Assembly (NCBI RefSeq): GCF_900090205.1
Contig: NZ_LT607802.1
Location: forward strand, 1,974,554 to 2,038,553
DNA length: 64,000 nucleotides
Origin: Vogesella sp. LIG4
GTDB lineage: Bacteria; Pseudomonadota; Gammaproteobacteria; Burkholderiales; Chromobacteriaceae
Direction: 5' to 3'
The notes beneath the pieces are model-generated. The model was not told the origin of the DNA and ran no database searches. It saw only the letters and a program-made list of their open reading frames with translations. Made by a program: the position numbers and the translations under genes. Below, piece after piece: positions 28,183-36,698 of this stretch (position 1 is the stretch's first letter; every line of letters begins with the position of its first letter).

Positions 28183-28437
28183 CTATTTCTGAAAGGCGTC
28201 GTCCACAACCCAGCCTTCTTTGTTGCTGCACCTGACTTTGGTGTACGCATAGACCTTCTGTACCGACTCATCCAGCGGCGTGCATGCCTCTCCCTGCTTG
28301 ATGGTGAAAACCGGGTTTCTCAAGTCATCATTTGCCTGTTCGAATGCCGGCATATCCTTCGTTGCTGTCCATGTTTCTCCGTGAAATTTTGAGCAGGCAA
28401 TGAGAGGGAGCACGGCAAGGGCGGCGAGTTTTTTCAT
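28183..28437 (-). CDS. small lipoprotein, putative immunity protein of the upstream effector
   Basis: An 84-residue protein. Residues 1-15 form a lipoprotein signal (LPLIAC, lipidated Cys15). The mature part has two further Cys residues and ends KVRCSNKEGWVVDDAFQK, a pattern resembling a small SH3-like fold. I do not recognise a named family. Its start overlaps the stop of the upstream papain-like gene (ATGA), and periplasmic lipoproteins in this position are commonly immunity proteins against cell-wall- or membrane-active T6SS effectors. That role is inference from gene order and location only. Confidence 0.7.
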   Translation of the reverse strand: MKKLAALAVLPLIACSKFHGETWTATKDMPAFEQANDDLRNPVFTIKQGEACTPLDESVQKVYAYTKVRCSNKEGWVVDDAFQK

Positions 28438-28973
28438 GGCTTTGGGTAGGTTTTCCTGAGTTTCAGCCTGGGGGAGTGCGCCAGGCCTGTCATGAGGTCG
28501 GCGGGTGATATGGCGCCGAAGTTCCACCGCGGGTCATGAACCGGAATGCCAGCCAGATCGAATATCTCTGCAATATTGGATGAGCAACTATTGCTACTGA
28601 GCGAGTAGGGCTCATTGCGCATTGCACGGTGTTTTATTTCTTTCAGAATGATGGCCTTTTCCTGCGGCGATACCCGCAGTACGTAGCCCCAGGTATCTCT
28701 TCGCATTTTTTCACGTTGTCGGCGCAGATAGACATCGCGGCTGCTTATGTCCCAAGCCGGATGGGCTCGCCCATACACTGTTCCATCAATCGCTATGGCG
28801 GTGTGGCCGAATTGAGAGCCCCAGTACGCCAGACGTGAATCACTGACGAGAATCTCCACCTCTTCGAACTTGACCGGCACAGGTTTGGCAGCCTGATCAG
28901 TCTGCAAGGTGGTTTTTCTGCTGGCGACCAGGCGCAATGTCTTGCTATTCGGGCTGGTGAGGGTCTGTACCAT
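28434..28973 (-). CDS. permuted papain-like (YiiX/NlpC-P60/LRAT-like) protein, putative T6SS effector
   Basis: A 179-residue protein without signal peptide. A histidine motif QFGHTAIAIDG (His57) precedes a cysteine motif SLSSNSCSSN (Cys130). This His-before-Cys order is typical of circularly permuted papain-like hydrolases such as YiiX or LRAT-like enzymes, which cleave peptidoglycan peptides, other amides or lipids. It starts one base after a PAAR protein gene and overlaps a lipoprotein gene downstream, the layout of a PAAR-effector-immunity cassette. The region looks less GC-rich than its neighbours, suggesting acquisition. Fold assignment is by motif only. Confidence 0.65.
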   Translation of the reverse strand: MVQTLTSPNSKTLRLVASRKTTLQTDQAAKPVPVKFEEVEILVSDSRLAYWGSQFGHTAIAIDGTVYGRAHPAWDISSRDVYLRRQREKMRRDTWGYVLRVSPQEKAIILKEIKHRAMRNEPYSLSSNSCSSNIAEIFDLAGIPVHDPRWNFGAISPADLMTGLAHSPRLKLRKTYPKP

Positions 28974-28974
28974 G

Positions 28975-29511
28975 CTAGCCCTCTACATACAGACTGATTT
29001 TTTCGGTCATGGTCGTGGCGCTCAACAAGTGCGTGCAGCCGTCGGCATCGGTGCGCCCGTGTTCGATTTCCCCCGATTCGCGCTCGATAGCATACGCAAG
29101 ATCCACCAGCGGCTGACCGGACTCCGCATCCACCAGTTTGAAGCGCTCGTCGAATTGTGGACTTCCGGTAGCGGCGGGTATTAAGGCACGTGCGGCAGGG
29201 AGGGTTGGCCGCAAGGTCATGGCGTTTTCCAGCTGCTGGCAGCGGCGATCCTGATTGGCGAGCAGCCTGGGCAGGGGCACACAGGCACAGGCGCACAGGT
29301 CACCTTCCAGTGCGACATGCCTGCCGTTGAGTGTTTCCATGTGGCGAGGCCCGGTGCAGATGATGCTGCCCGGCCCCTGGCAGGCGGGGCAGGCGATCTT
29401 GTCTCCTTCCAGGGCCATATTCCTGCCATCGATTGTCATCATGTGGGAGGCGGATACCACACGACCGCCAACGCTGGTGAGCGCTCCCAGAGTGATATGG
29501 TATCGGCGCAT
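28975..29511 (-). CDS. PAAR domain protein (T6SS spike tip) with C-terminal extension
   Basis: A 178-residue protein. Residues 1-85 form a PAAR domain: [38 protein letters not shown], then [18 protein letters not shown], with the His/Cys residues that bind zinc at the cone tip. Residues about 110-178 ([16 protein letters not shown]...ISLYVEG) resemble the small beta-rich adaptor domains found on VgrG and PAAR proteins. I prefer the ATG at 29511, with GGGGGA upstream, to one four codons earlier. No VgrG or structural T6SS gene is in the window, so it must rely on a machine encoded elsewhere. GTTGGCCGCA lies inside at 29204-29213. Confidence 0.85.
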   Translation of the reverse strand: MRRYHITLGALTSVGGRVVSASHMMTIDGRNMALEGDKIACPACQGPGSIICTGPRHMETLNGRHVALEGDLCACACVPLPRLLANQDRRCQQLENAMTLRPTLPAARALIPAATGSPQFDERFKLVDAESGQPLVDLAYAIERESGEIEHGRTDADGCTHLLSATTMTEKISLYVEG

Positions 29512-29684
29512 GCTGTCCCCCATCGAAAGCAGCTTGGGGCTGACTGCGGCGGGATGGTTCGTTCGGCTAACCGTTGTTTGGACTTGTGTGCCCAGTCCAT
29601 GGCGCGGTAAACAGTGGATCGGGCAGCGGTGCTATCTCGTACAATTGGCGCTTCTTCTGCGGCCAACCTTTTCTCAGAAACACC

Positions 29685-30506
29685 ATGACCGATCCCGACT
29701 TCCAGCTCACTCCGCCCGAACTGCCTGCCGGCGTGCCGATTGCGCACGTATTCGGCCAGCCGGTGCTGGAAGTGCCGCAGGATCTGTTCATTCCGCCGGA
29801 TGCGCTGCAGGTGATCCTGGAGAGCTTCGAAGGCCCGCTGGACCTGCTGCTGTACCTGATCCGCAAGCAAAACCTGGACGTGCTCAACATCCCGATGGCC
29901 GAGGTCACCGCGCAGTACATGGGCTATATCGACGCCATGCGCAGCGGGCGGCTGGAGCTGGCGGCGGAATACCTGCTGATGGCGGCGCTGCTGATCGAGA
30001 TCAAATCGCGGCTGCTGCTGCCGCGCCCGCCGCTGGAAGACGGCGCGGAAGACCCGGACGACCCGCGCGCCGAGCTGGTGCGCCGGCTGCTGGAGTACGA
30101 GCAGATGAAGCTGGCGGCGCTGGAGCTGGACAAGCTGCCGCAGGCCGACCGCGATTTCGCCTGGCTGGCGGTGCTGGTGGAGCAGTCGGCGGAGCAGCGG
30201 CTGCCGGAAGTCAGCCCGCTGGACCTGCGCCAGGCCTGGCTGGCCATCCTGTCGCGCGCCAGGCACAACCGCCACCACAAGGTGGAAAAGGACGAGCTGT
30301 CGGTGCGCGAGCAGATGAGCTGGATCGTGCGCTATCTCGATGGCCGCGATTACGTGGCGTTCGAGGAGCTGTTCGACATCCACAAGGGCGTGGCGCACCT
30401 GGTGGTGAACTTCATCGCCGTGCTGGAGCTGGTGAAGGAGGGCATGATCCGCGTCAGCCAGGACGAGCCCTACCAGCCGATCTACGTGCGGCTGGCGCTG
30501 GTGTGA
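29685..30506 (+). CDS. scpA: segregation and condensation protein A
   Basis: A 273-residue kleisin that joins SMC and ScpB in the bacterial condensin. The family signature [31 protein letters not shown] is clear from about residue 48 onward, with [20 protein letters not shown] next and the C-terminal winged helix after residue 200. A motif copy (29658-29667) lies 17 bases before the start. Two bases downstream begins ynfA, which separates scpA from scpB. Confidence 0.96.
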   Translation: MTDPDFQLTPPELPAGVPIAHVFGQPVLEVPQDLFIPPDALQVILESFEGPLDLLLYLIRKQNLDVLNIPMAEVTAQYMGYIDAMRSGRLELAAEYLLMAALLIEIKSRLLLPRPPLEDGAEDPDDPRAELVRRLLEYEQMKLAALELDKLPQADRDFAWLAVLVEQSAEQRLPEVSPLDLRQAWLAILSRARHNRHHKVEKDELSVREQMSWIVRYLDGRDYVAFEELFDIHKGVAHLVVNFIAVLELVKEGMIRVSQDEPYQPIYVRLALV

Positions 30507-30508
30507 AC

Positions 30509-30832
30509 ATGCTGCGTACCTTGCTGCTGTTCGCCATTACCGCCTGCGCCGAAATCCTTGGCTGCTACCTGCCGTGGCTGTGGCTGAAGCGGGGTGGAAC
30601 GCCCTGGCTGCTGCTGCCGGCGGCAGCGAGCCTGGCACTGTTCGCCTGGCTGCTCACCCTGCATCCGGATGCATCCGGCCGCATCTACGCCGCCTACGGC
30701 GGGGTGTATGTCAGCGTGGCGCTGCTGTGGCTGTGGTGGGTGGATGGCGTGCGGCCAACCTTGTGGGATGTTGGCGGCGTGGCGCTGTGTCTGGCCGGCA
30801 TGCTGGTGATCATGTTTGCTCCTCGCACTTGA
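30509..30832 (+). CDS. ynfA: YnfA family (UPF0060) small membrane protein
   Basis: A 107-residue inner membrane protein with four hydrophobic segments. The motifs [38 protein letters not shown] and AAYGGVYV are family hallmarks. Members resemble small multidrug resistance transporters, but substrates are unproven. It sits unusually between scpA (two-base gap) and scpB, which normally adjoin. TGCGGCCAAC lies inside at 30750-30759. Confidence 0.95.
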   Translation: MLRTLLLFAITACAEILGCYLPWLWLKRGGTPWLLLPAAASLALFAWLLTLHPDASGRIYAAYGGVYVSVALLWLWWVDGVRPTLWDVGGVALCLAGMLVIMFAPRT

Positions 30833-30837
30833 TCTGT

Positions 30838-30975
30838 GCGCCTCGCAAAGCGCCCGCTTTCGTCGCGATACTGCGTTGCTCATGAAAAATGCCTCCTTAC
30901 ATATCACGCATATGCGGCGTCGGCATTTTTCATTCACGCCTTGTCTCGCTTAGAAACCGGGGCTTTTCGAGGCGC
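30838..30975 (-). repeat. structured intergenic repeat, copy B (MITE/Correia-like)
   Basis: A 138-bp element with perfect 8-bp terminal inverted repeats GCGCCTCG (30838-30845) and CGAGGCGC (30968-30975). Its minus strand aligns to 17373-17505. The central stem TGAAAAATGCC (30883-30893) / GGCATTTTTCA (30922-30932) has 11 perfect pairs. Read on the minus strand it also carries TAAGGAGG followed by ATG and codons for MSNAVSRRKR, which conserves the mini-frame of copy A. It begins five bases after the ynfA stop, between ynfA and scpB. Confidence 0.78.
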
Positions 30976-31045
30976 ACAGGCCGGCCGGCAAAAAATCGTG
31001 TAAAATCCGCGCCTTCCGTTTTGCTGTGCCCGTACCGGGGCTGTC

Positions 31046-31657
31046 ATGTCCACCATTACCGACCTCGCCTACCTCAAGATCGTGCTGGAAACCGCGCTGC
31101 TTACCGCGCAGGAGCCGCTGACCGTGCATCAGCTGAAAAAGCTGTTCACCGAGGACGTGAAGGCGGCGCTGATCAACGACATCCTGGACGAGATACAGCA
31201 GGCCTGGAAGGGCAGGGGTATCGAGCTGGTCAAGCTCGCCTCCGGCTGGCGCTTTCGTGCCCGCGCCGAGTTCACCCCCTACCTCAACCGGCTGACCCCG
31301 GAAAAACCGCCGCGTTACTCGCGGGCGGTGATGGAAACGCTGGCCATCATTGCCTATAAACAGCCGGTAACGCGCGGCGACATCGAAGCCATACGTGGCG
31401 TATCGGTGTCCACCAGTGTGATGCAGACCCTGCTGGAGCGGGGCTGGATCGAAGTGATCGGGCACAAGGACGTGCCCGGCCGTCCCGGTCTGTATGCGAC
31501 CACGCACAAGTTTCTCGACGATCTGGGCTTTGCCACCCTGCGCGACCTGCCGCCGCTGGCGGAACTGGCCACGCTGGTGATCGCGGAAACGCCTGCGACA
31601 AGTGACGACGAAGAGCCCCTCGTGGATGAGGCGCCCCGGGTGGAAGAAGAAGGCTAA
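31046..31657 (+). CDS. scpB: segregation and condensation protein B
   Basis: A 203-residue condensin subunit with two winged-helix domains. [11 protein letters not shown] (about 27-37) starts the first, and [26 protein letters not shown] (about 95-120) is the ScpB signature. An acidic tail ([11 protein letters not shown]) ends the protein. It is separated from scpA by ynfA and repeat copy B and is followed by rluB, the usual neighbour. Confidence 0.95.
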   Translation: MSTITDLAYLKIVLETALLTAQEPLTVHQLKKLFTEDVKAALINDILDEIQQAWKGRGIELVKLASGWRFRARAEFTPYLNRLTPEKPPRYSRAVMETLAIIAYKQPVTRGDIEAIRGVSVSTSVMQTLLERGWIEVIGHKDVPGRPGLYATTHKFLDDLGFATLRDLPPLAELATLVIAETPATSDDEEPLVDEAPRVEEEG

Positions 31658-31705
31658 GCGCCTTCCGGCATGCGCCACCCCCTACATCAGGAAGCAATAA
31701 GCATT

Positions 31706-32962
31706 ATGTCTAAAGGACAACGCAACAATTCGCGCCAGCCGCTGGCGCGTGTCCGTGGCCAGGAATCCGGCCAGTCCCGCAAACCGCAGGCCCCGCGTGG
31801 CCCGCGCGCACTCAGCCCGCTGAATGCACCGGCAGCCCCGGCCGCGCCGCGTGCCAAGCCTGCGGCCAACGTTGGCCGCGAGCAGCCGCAGCAACATGCC
31901 CCAAAACGCCGCCGTGCCGATGGCGAAACCGCCCCGGCGCAGCTGCAGCACGAACGCCGCTTCGGCAACAAGAATGCCGCCATGCCGGCTGCCGCCAGCG
32001 AACAGCCCGGCCGCGAATTCGGTGAAGCCCGACGTGCTCCCGGCGGTGCGCCGGCCACTGCCAAGCCGCACGCCAAGGTACCGCGTGCCAAGAAACTGGC
32101 GTTGCGCGCGCCCAACCAGAAAGTGGTGGACCGCTCGCTGCGTCTGCGCGAGACCCGCGTCGAGTACGACGATATCGAACCGGTACGCCTGCAGAAGGCC
32201 CTGGCTGCCTCCGGCGTGGGCTCGCGCCGCGAGATGGAAGAATGGATTGAAGCCGGCTTTGTTACCGTCAATGGCAAACGCGCCAGCATCGGCGACAAGG
32301 TAGGCCCGCGCGATCGCGTGGTGGTGAAGGGCGACAGCATCAAGCTCAAGTGGGCCGACCGCCTGCCGCGCGTCATCATGTACCACAAGCAGGAAGGCGA
32401 AATCGTTACCCGTGACGACCCGGGTGGTCGTGTCACCGTGTTCGACCGCCTGCCGCAGGCCAAATCCAGCCGCTGGGTGGCCATCGGCCGCCTGGACGTG
32501 AACACCTCCGGCCTGCTGCTGATCACCACCAGCGGCGAGCTGGCCAACCGCATGATGCACCCGAGCTTCGAGTTCGACCGTGAATACTCGGTGCGCGTGC
32601 TGGGCGAGCTGACCCGCGAGCAGATGGCCGAGATGACCAAGGGCGTGGAACTGGAAGACGGCCCGGCGGTGTTCCAGCGCATCAGCGAGAAGGGCGGCGC
32701 GGAAGACGGCGCCAACCGCTGGTACAACGTGGTGATCCGCGAAGGCCGCAATCGCGAAGTGCGCCGCATGTTCGAACACTTCGGCCTCACCGTCAGCCGC
32801 CTGATCCGCGTGCGCTTCGGCAACATCGGCCTGCCGCCGCGCCTGAAGCGTGGCCAGTACTACGAGCTGAACGAGGCGGAAGTGGCCGCGGTAATGAAAT
32901 GGGCCGGCTTGTCGGCTACCGGCCAGGAATTGCCGGCTCGCGGCGGCAAGCGCGCCCGCTAA
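31706..32962 (+). CDS. rluB: 23S rRNA pseudouridine-2605 synthase
   Basis: A 418-residue protein. The first about 140 residues are basic, Ala/Pro/Arg-rich and probably disordered. An S4 RNA-binding domain follows (VRLQKALAASGVGSRREMEEWI, about 158-180), then the RsuA/RluB catalytic domain with GRLDVNTSGLLLITTSGEL holding the catalytic Asp. The start at 31706 has AGGAAG upstream. The disordered leader contains the 18-bp palindromic motif pair at 31862-31879, an unusual place for such a sequence. Confidence 0.94.
   Translation: MSKGQRNNSRQPLARVRGQESGQSRKPQAPRGPRALSPLNAPAAPAAPRAKPAANVGREQPQQHAPKRRRADGETAPAQLQHERRFGNKNAAMPAAASEQPGREFGEARRAPGGAPATAKPHAKVPRAKKLALRAPNQKVVDRSLRLRETRVEYDDIEPVRLQKALAASGVGSRREMEEWIEAGFVTVNGKRASIGDKVGPRDRVVVKGDSIKLKWADRLPRVIMYHKQEGEIVTRDDPGGRVTVFDRLPQAKSSRWVAIGRLDVNTSGLLLITTSGELANRMMHPSFEFDREYSVRVLGELTREQMAEMTKGVELEDGPAVFQRISEKGGAEDGANRWYNVVIREGRNREVRRMFEHFGLTVSRLIRVRFGNIGLPPRLKRGQYYELNEAEVAAVMKWAGLSATGQELPARGGKRAR
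31861..31879. repeat. palindromic motif pair inside rluB
   Basis: TGCGGCCAAC (31861-31870) is followed directly by GTTGGCCGC (31871-31879), a perfect 18-bp palindrome in the region coding for the low-complexity leader. Confidence 0.85.
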
Positions 32963-32974
32963 GCGTTACACTAC

Positions 32975-33010
32975 ACGCCCCCAGCTACGATAGAAGCTGG
33001 GGGCGTTTTG
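32975..33010 (+). terminator. rho-independent terminator after rluB
   Basis: ACGCCCCCAGCT (32975-32986) pairs with AGCTGGGGGCGT (32995-33006) and is followed by TTTG. Confidence 0.9.
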
Positions 33011-33051
33011 TTTGTAGACCGCGGGCAGACCGTGGTGTGGAAGGAAGCAGC

Positions 33052-33609
<558 letters not shown>

Positions 33610-33635
33610 CGTCTTGTAGCCGGACTGCTGTTGCT

Positions 33636-33668
33636 TACGGCCAACCCATAAGGTTGGCCGCAATGCTT
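33636..33668 (+). terminator. terminator-like inverted motif pair after greB
   Basis: TACGGCCAACC (one mismatch from the motif, 33636-33646) pairs with GGTTGGCCGCA (33652-33662), with a short loop, between greB and the convergent marR-like gene. Confidence 0.6.
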
Positions 33669-33669
33669 T

Positions 33670-34113
33670 CTAGGGCGCGATGGCGTGCAGTGCCATGGCC
33701 TGGTTCACCGCCAGCCAGCCGCGGGTGGCGTCCTCGCCGGCTTCGGCAAAGGCCTGCATCAGCAGCTTGGCCTGCTCGCGGTGCAGCGCTTCTTCCAGCT
33801 TGCGGCCTTCCTCGGTCAGGCGCAGCTCCTTCACCCGCTTGTCGTGCGCGGCGGTGCCGGCGACGATCAGGCCCATTTCCATCAGCTGCCGCAGCGGGAT
33901 GTTGATGGCCTGTTTGGTCACGTCCAGGTAGCCGAGCAGGTCCTTCACCGACAGCGCCGGATGCAGTGCCACGAAGAACAGGATGCGGTGGTGAACGCGC
34001 GCCAGACCACGCTTGGCCAGCATTTCGTCCGGCTTGTCGGTAAAGGCGAGATAGGCGTGAAAGAAGGCTTTCATCGCGTCGCGCAGCAGGGTGTTGGAGA
34101 GTGGAGTTTGCAT
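33670..34113 (-). CDS. MarR-family transcriptional regulator
   Basis: A 147-residue winged-helix regulator. HHRILFFVALHPALSVKDLLGYLDVTKQAINIPLRQLMEMGLI gives the helix-turn-helix, and the KRVKELRLTEEG wing follows. The start is placed at 34113 (ATG); a TTG at 34149 would extend through the palindrome described next. It is divergent from the aminotransferase gene and probably controls it and itself. Ligand unknown. Confidence 0.88.
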   Translation of the reverse strand: MQTPLSNTLLRDAMKAFFHAYLAFTDKPDEMLAKRGLARVHHRILFFVALHPALSVKDLLGYLDVTKQAINIPLRQLMEMGLIVAGTAAHDKRVKELRLTEEGRKLEEALHREQAKLLMQAFAEAGEDATRGWLAVNQAMALHAIAP

Positions 34114-34114
34114 A

Positions 34115-34136
34115 TTGACGTTTGCGTCAATTGACG
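34115..34136. promoter_or_regulatory. candidate MarR operator
   Basis: TTGACG (34115-34120) and CGTCAA (34125-34130) form a perfect palindrome around TTTG. A third TTGACG follows at 34131-34136, all in the 78-base gap between the divergent genes. Confidence 0.5.
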
Positions 34137-34191
34137 TTAGATTGGTCAAACAAATTGACTTATAACATACCTGTCAGCCAAGGAGAGTACC

Positions 34192-35343
34192 ATGTTTTCC
34201 GAACGCGTCGAACGTCTGTCCGGCTCGCTGATCCGCGAGATTCTTGCCGCCGCGCAGCGCCCGGAAGTGATTTCCTTCGCCGGGGGCCTGCCGGCCGCGG
34301 ATTGCCTGCCCGAACTGGACTTCAACGGCGTGCCGCCGCAGCTGGCGCAGTACGGCACCAGCGAGGGTGAGCCCGAGTTCCGCGCTGCCGTGGTGCAGGA
34401 GCTGGCGCGCATCGGCCTGAACGTGGATGCCTCCCAGGTGCTGGTGCTGTCCGGCTCGCAACAGGCGCTGGATCTGGCGGCCAAGCTGTTCATCGACCCG
34501 GGTACACCGGTGATTACCGAAGGCCCGACCTACCTGGCCGCGCTGCAGGTGTTCAAGCTGTTCGGCGCCGACATCACCACCGTGCAGCAGCAGAGCGACG
34601 GCCAGCTGTCCGCCGCCACGCTGCAGCAGGCGATCGACAGCAGCAAGGCCAAGCTGGCCTACCTGATTCCGACCTTCCAGAACCCGTCCGGCGCCTGCTA
34701 CAACGAGACCACCCGCCAGCAGCTGGCAGCGGTGATCGACGCGGCCAAACTGCCGGTGATCGAGGATGATCCCTACCGCGCGCTGTCCTACGACGGCGAC
34801 GCGCCCAAGCCGCTGGTAACGCACCTGAAGAACGCACCGTGGGTGTACTGCGGCTCGTTCTCCAAGACCCTGGCGCCGGGCCTGCGCATCGGCTACCTGG
34901 TGGCCAGCAAGGATCTGATCCAGTACTTCGTGCGCCTGAAACAGGCTGCCGACCTGCACACCAACCGCCTGGGGCAGTGGTTCAACACCCGCTGGCTGCA
35001 GAGCGGCGAATACCAGGACCACCTCAAGCAGCTGCAGCAGAGCTACAAGGTTGGCCGCGACGCGATGCAGGCAGCACTGGAAAAACACTTCGGTGACATC
35101 GCCGACTGGCTGGTGCCGCAGGGAGGCCTGTTCTTCTGGCTGACGCTGAAGCAACCGCGCGACACCCGCCCGCTGCTGAAAGTGGCGCTGGAGCAGCACA
35201 ACGTGGCCTTCATGCCGGGTGAAGCGTTCTACGCCAAGCCGGAACAGGGTCTCGGCCACCTGCGCCTGAACTTCAGCCATGCTTCGCCGGAGCGCATCGA
35301 GGAGGGCATTGCCCGCCTGGCCGGCGTGATCCGCGCAGCCTGA
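34192..35343 (+). CDS. PLP-dependent class I/II aminotransferase (2-aminoadipate/MocR-like type)
   Basis: A 383-residue fold-type I aminotransferase. VISFAGGLPAADCLPE near the N-terminus, YGTSEGEPEFR, and the PLP-lysine motif GSFSKTLAPGLRIGY (about residue 224) are present. FQNPSG and IEDDPYRALSY are typical of the LysN/ARO8-like branch that acts on 2-aminoadipate, aromatic or branched amino acids. There is no N-terminal GntR domain, so it is not a MocR regulator. AAGGAG precedes the start at 34192. Control by the divergent MarR protein is likely. The exact substrate is not known. Confidence 0.88.
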   Translation: MFSERVERLSGSLIREILAAAQRPEVISFAGGLPAADCLPELDFNGVPPQLAQYGTSEGEPEFRAAVVQELARIGLNVDASQVLVLSGSQQALDLAAKLFIDPGTPVITEGPTYLAALQVFKLFGADITTVQQQSDGQLSAATLQQAIDSSKAKLAYLIPTFQNPSGACYNETTRQQLAAVIDAAKLPVIEDDPYRALSYDGDAPKPLVTHLKNAPWVYCGSFSKTLAPGLRIGYLVASKDLIQYFVRLKQAADLHTNRLGQWFNTRWLQSGEYQDHLKQLQQSYKVGRDAMQAALEKHFGDIADWLVPQGGLFFWLTLKQPRDTRPLLKVALEQHNVAFMPGEAFYAKPEQGLGHLRLNFSHASPERIEEGIARLAGVIRAA

Positions 35344-35350
35344 CCTGTCG

Positions 35351-35382
35351 GGCGGAAGCCCCGCTTGCCGGGGCGTTCCGCC
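35351..35382 (+). terminator. hairpin just after the aminotransferase gene
   Basis: GGCGGAA-GCCCCG (35351-35363) pairs with CGGGGC-GTTCCGCC (35369-35382). No T run follows, so it may be a stability element rather than a terminator. Confidence 0.45.
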
Positions 35383-35440
35383 GACAAGGTGTGCGCTGCA
35401 TGTGGCGGAACACCTCTTCGAGGCCTCCGCCCTACACAAA

Positions 35441-35470
35441 AAAAGCCACCGCGAGGTGGCTTTTGTTTTT
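35441..35470. terminator. bidirectional terminator between the aminotransferase gene and oxyR
   Basis: AAAAGCCACC (35441-35450) pairs with GGTGGCTTTT (35455-35464) around GCGA, with A and T runs on each side. A motif copy TGCGGCCAAC follows at 35472-35481. Confidence 0.88.
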
Positions 35471-35494
35471 ATGCGGCCAACGTTGGCGTGGCAT

Positions 35495-36433
35495 TCAGGC
35501 CAGTGCCACCTCGTCTTCCAGCATGCTGACGCCTTCCAGCCCGGAGCGGAACACCGCCTGTTGCAGGGTCTGGATTGCCTTCTTGCGGAAGAACTGGCGG
35601 CGGGTCACCAGCAGCACGCGGCGTTGCGGTGCCGGCTCGGCGAAGGGAATCACCGACAGCAGGTTGTCGTCGCCGGGCGAGATCGACGTCTGCGGCAGCA
35701 CGGTGATGCCCATGCCGCTGGCCACCATGTGGCGGATGGTGTTGAGCGAGCTGCCCTGCACCATGGACGCCAGACTGCCGGACTGATGCTGGCGGCTGGC
35801 CACCTCGCTGCAGGCCTGCAGCACCTGGTCGCGGAAGCAGTTGCCCTGCGCCAGCAGCAGCACGCTCTGGTTGTGCAGTTCGTCCGGCTTCACCTGCTTG
35901 CGCTTTTCCCACTCGTGGCCCTTGGGCGTGGCCACCACGAATTTCTCGTCGTACAGCGGGTAGGCTTCGGTGCCCGGTTCGTCGAACGGGTCGGCCACGA
36001 TGATGGCGTCCACTTCGCCGCGCTTGAGCATTTCTGCCAGCCGCGCGGTGTAGTTCTCTTCCAGGATCAGCGGCATGTCCGGCGCCAGGATGCGCAGCGC
36101 CGGAATCAGCCGTGGCAGCAGGTAGGGGCTGATGGTGAAGATCACCCCCAGCTTCAGCGGCCCGGCCAGCTCGTTCTGATGCTCGCCGGCCAGGCGCTTC
36201 ACCAGTTCGGCTTCTTCCAGCACGCGCTGCGACTGCTCGATGATGCGCTCGCCGATCTCGGTGACCGCCACTTCCTGCCCGCCGCGTTCGAACAGGGTCA
36301 CCCCCAGTTCGTCCTCCAGCTTCTTGATGGCGATGGACAGCGTGGGCTGGCTGACGAAGCAGCTCTGGGCCGCGCGGCCGAAGTGGCGCTCGCGCGCCAC
36401 AGCCACGATGTAACGCAGTTCGGTCAGGGTCAT
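35495..36433 (-). CDS. oxyR: hydrogen peroxide-sensing LysR regulator OxyR
   Basis: A 312-residue LysR-family activator. The N-terminal HTH (TELRYIVAVARERHFGRAAQ) is followed by an effector domain with the redox pair in LLLAQGNCFRDQVLQACSE (cysteines about nine residues apart, near 199 and 208), as in E. coli OxyR. It senses peroxide by disulfide formation and activates catalase and peroxidase genes. It lies four bases after minE in a min-oxyR cluster, also seen in Neisseria. Confidence 0.95.
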   Translation of the reverse strand: MTLTELRYIVAVARERHFGRAAQSCFVSQPTLSIAIKKLEDELGVTLFERGGQEVAVTEIGERIIEQSQRVLEEAELVKRLAGEHQNELAGPLKLGVIFTISPYLLPRLIPALRILAPDMPLILEENYTARLAEMLKRGEVDAIIVADPFDEPGTEAYPLYDEKFVVATPKGHEWEKRKQVKPDELHNQSVLLLAQGNCFRDQVLQACSEVASRQHQSGSLASMVQGSSLNTIRHMVASGMGITVLPQTSISPGDDNLLSVIPFAEPAPQRRVLLVTRRQFFRKKAIQTLQQAVFRSGLEGVSMLEDEVALA

Positions 36434-36437
36434 GGTG

Positions 36438-36695
36438 TCAGCGCTGGTGTTCCGGCAGCACGATGTTCACTTCCAGCACTTCGAAGTCGTCCTGGCGCTC
36501 CACCTGTACCTTGATGTCGTCCAGGTTCACGGCCACGTACTTGGAGATCACTTCCATCAGCTCGCGCTGCAGCGCCGGCAGGTAGTCCGGGGCGCTGCGG
36601 CCGTTGCGCTCGTGCGCCAGGATGATCTGCAGGCGCTCGCGGGCGATGGAAGCGGTTTTCTGGCGTTTGCCGAACAACATATCGATCAGCGACAT
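36438..36695 (-). CDS. minE: cell division topological specificity factor MinE
   Basis: An 85-residue protein that drives MinCD oscillation. The N-terminal amphipathic helix ([15 protein letters not shown]), the MinD-binding [13 protein letters not shown] (about 18-30) and the C-terminal topological specificity domain ([20 protein letters not shown]) are intact. Three bases separate it from minD. Confidence 0.97.
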   Translation of the reverse strand: MSLIDMLFGKRQKTASIARERLQIILAHERNGRSAPDYLPALQRELMEVISKYVAVNLDDIKVQVERQDDFEVLEVNIVLPEHQR

Positions 36696-36698
36696 GGC

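Noticed and set aside
30482..30937. A 151-codon minus-strand frame over ynfA and repeat copy B
   Set aside because: Most of it is antisense to ynfA. Only its start coincides with the mini-frame inside the repeat, which is reported as part of the repeat.
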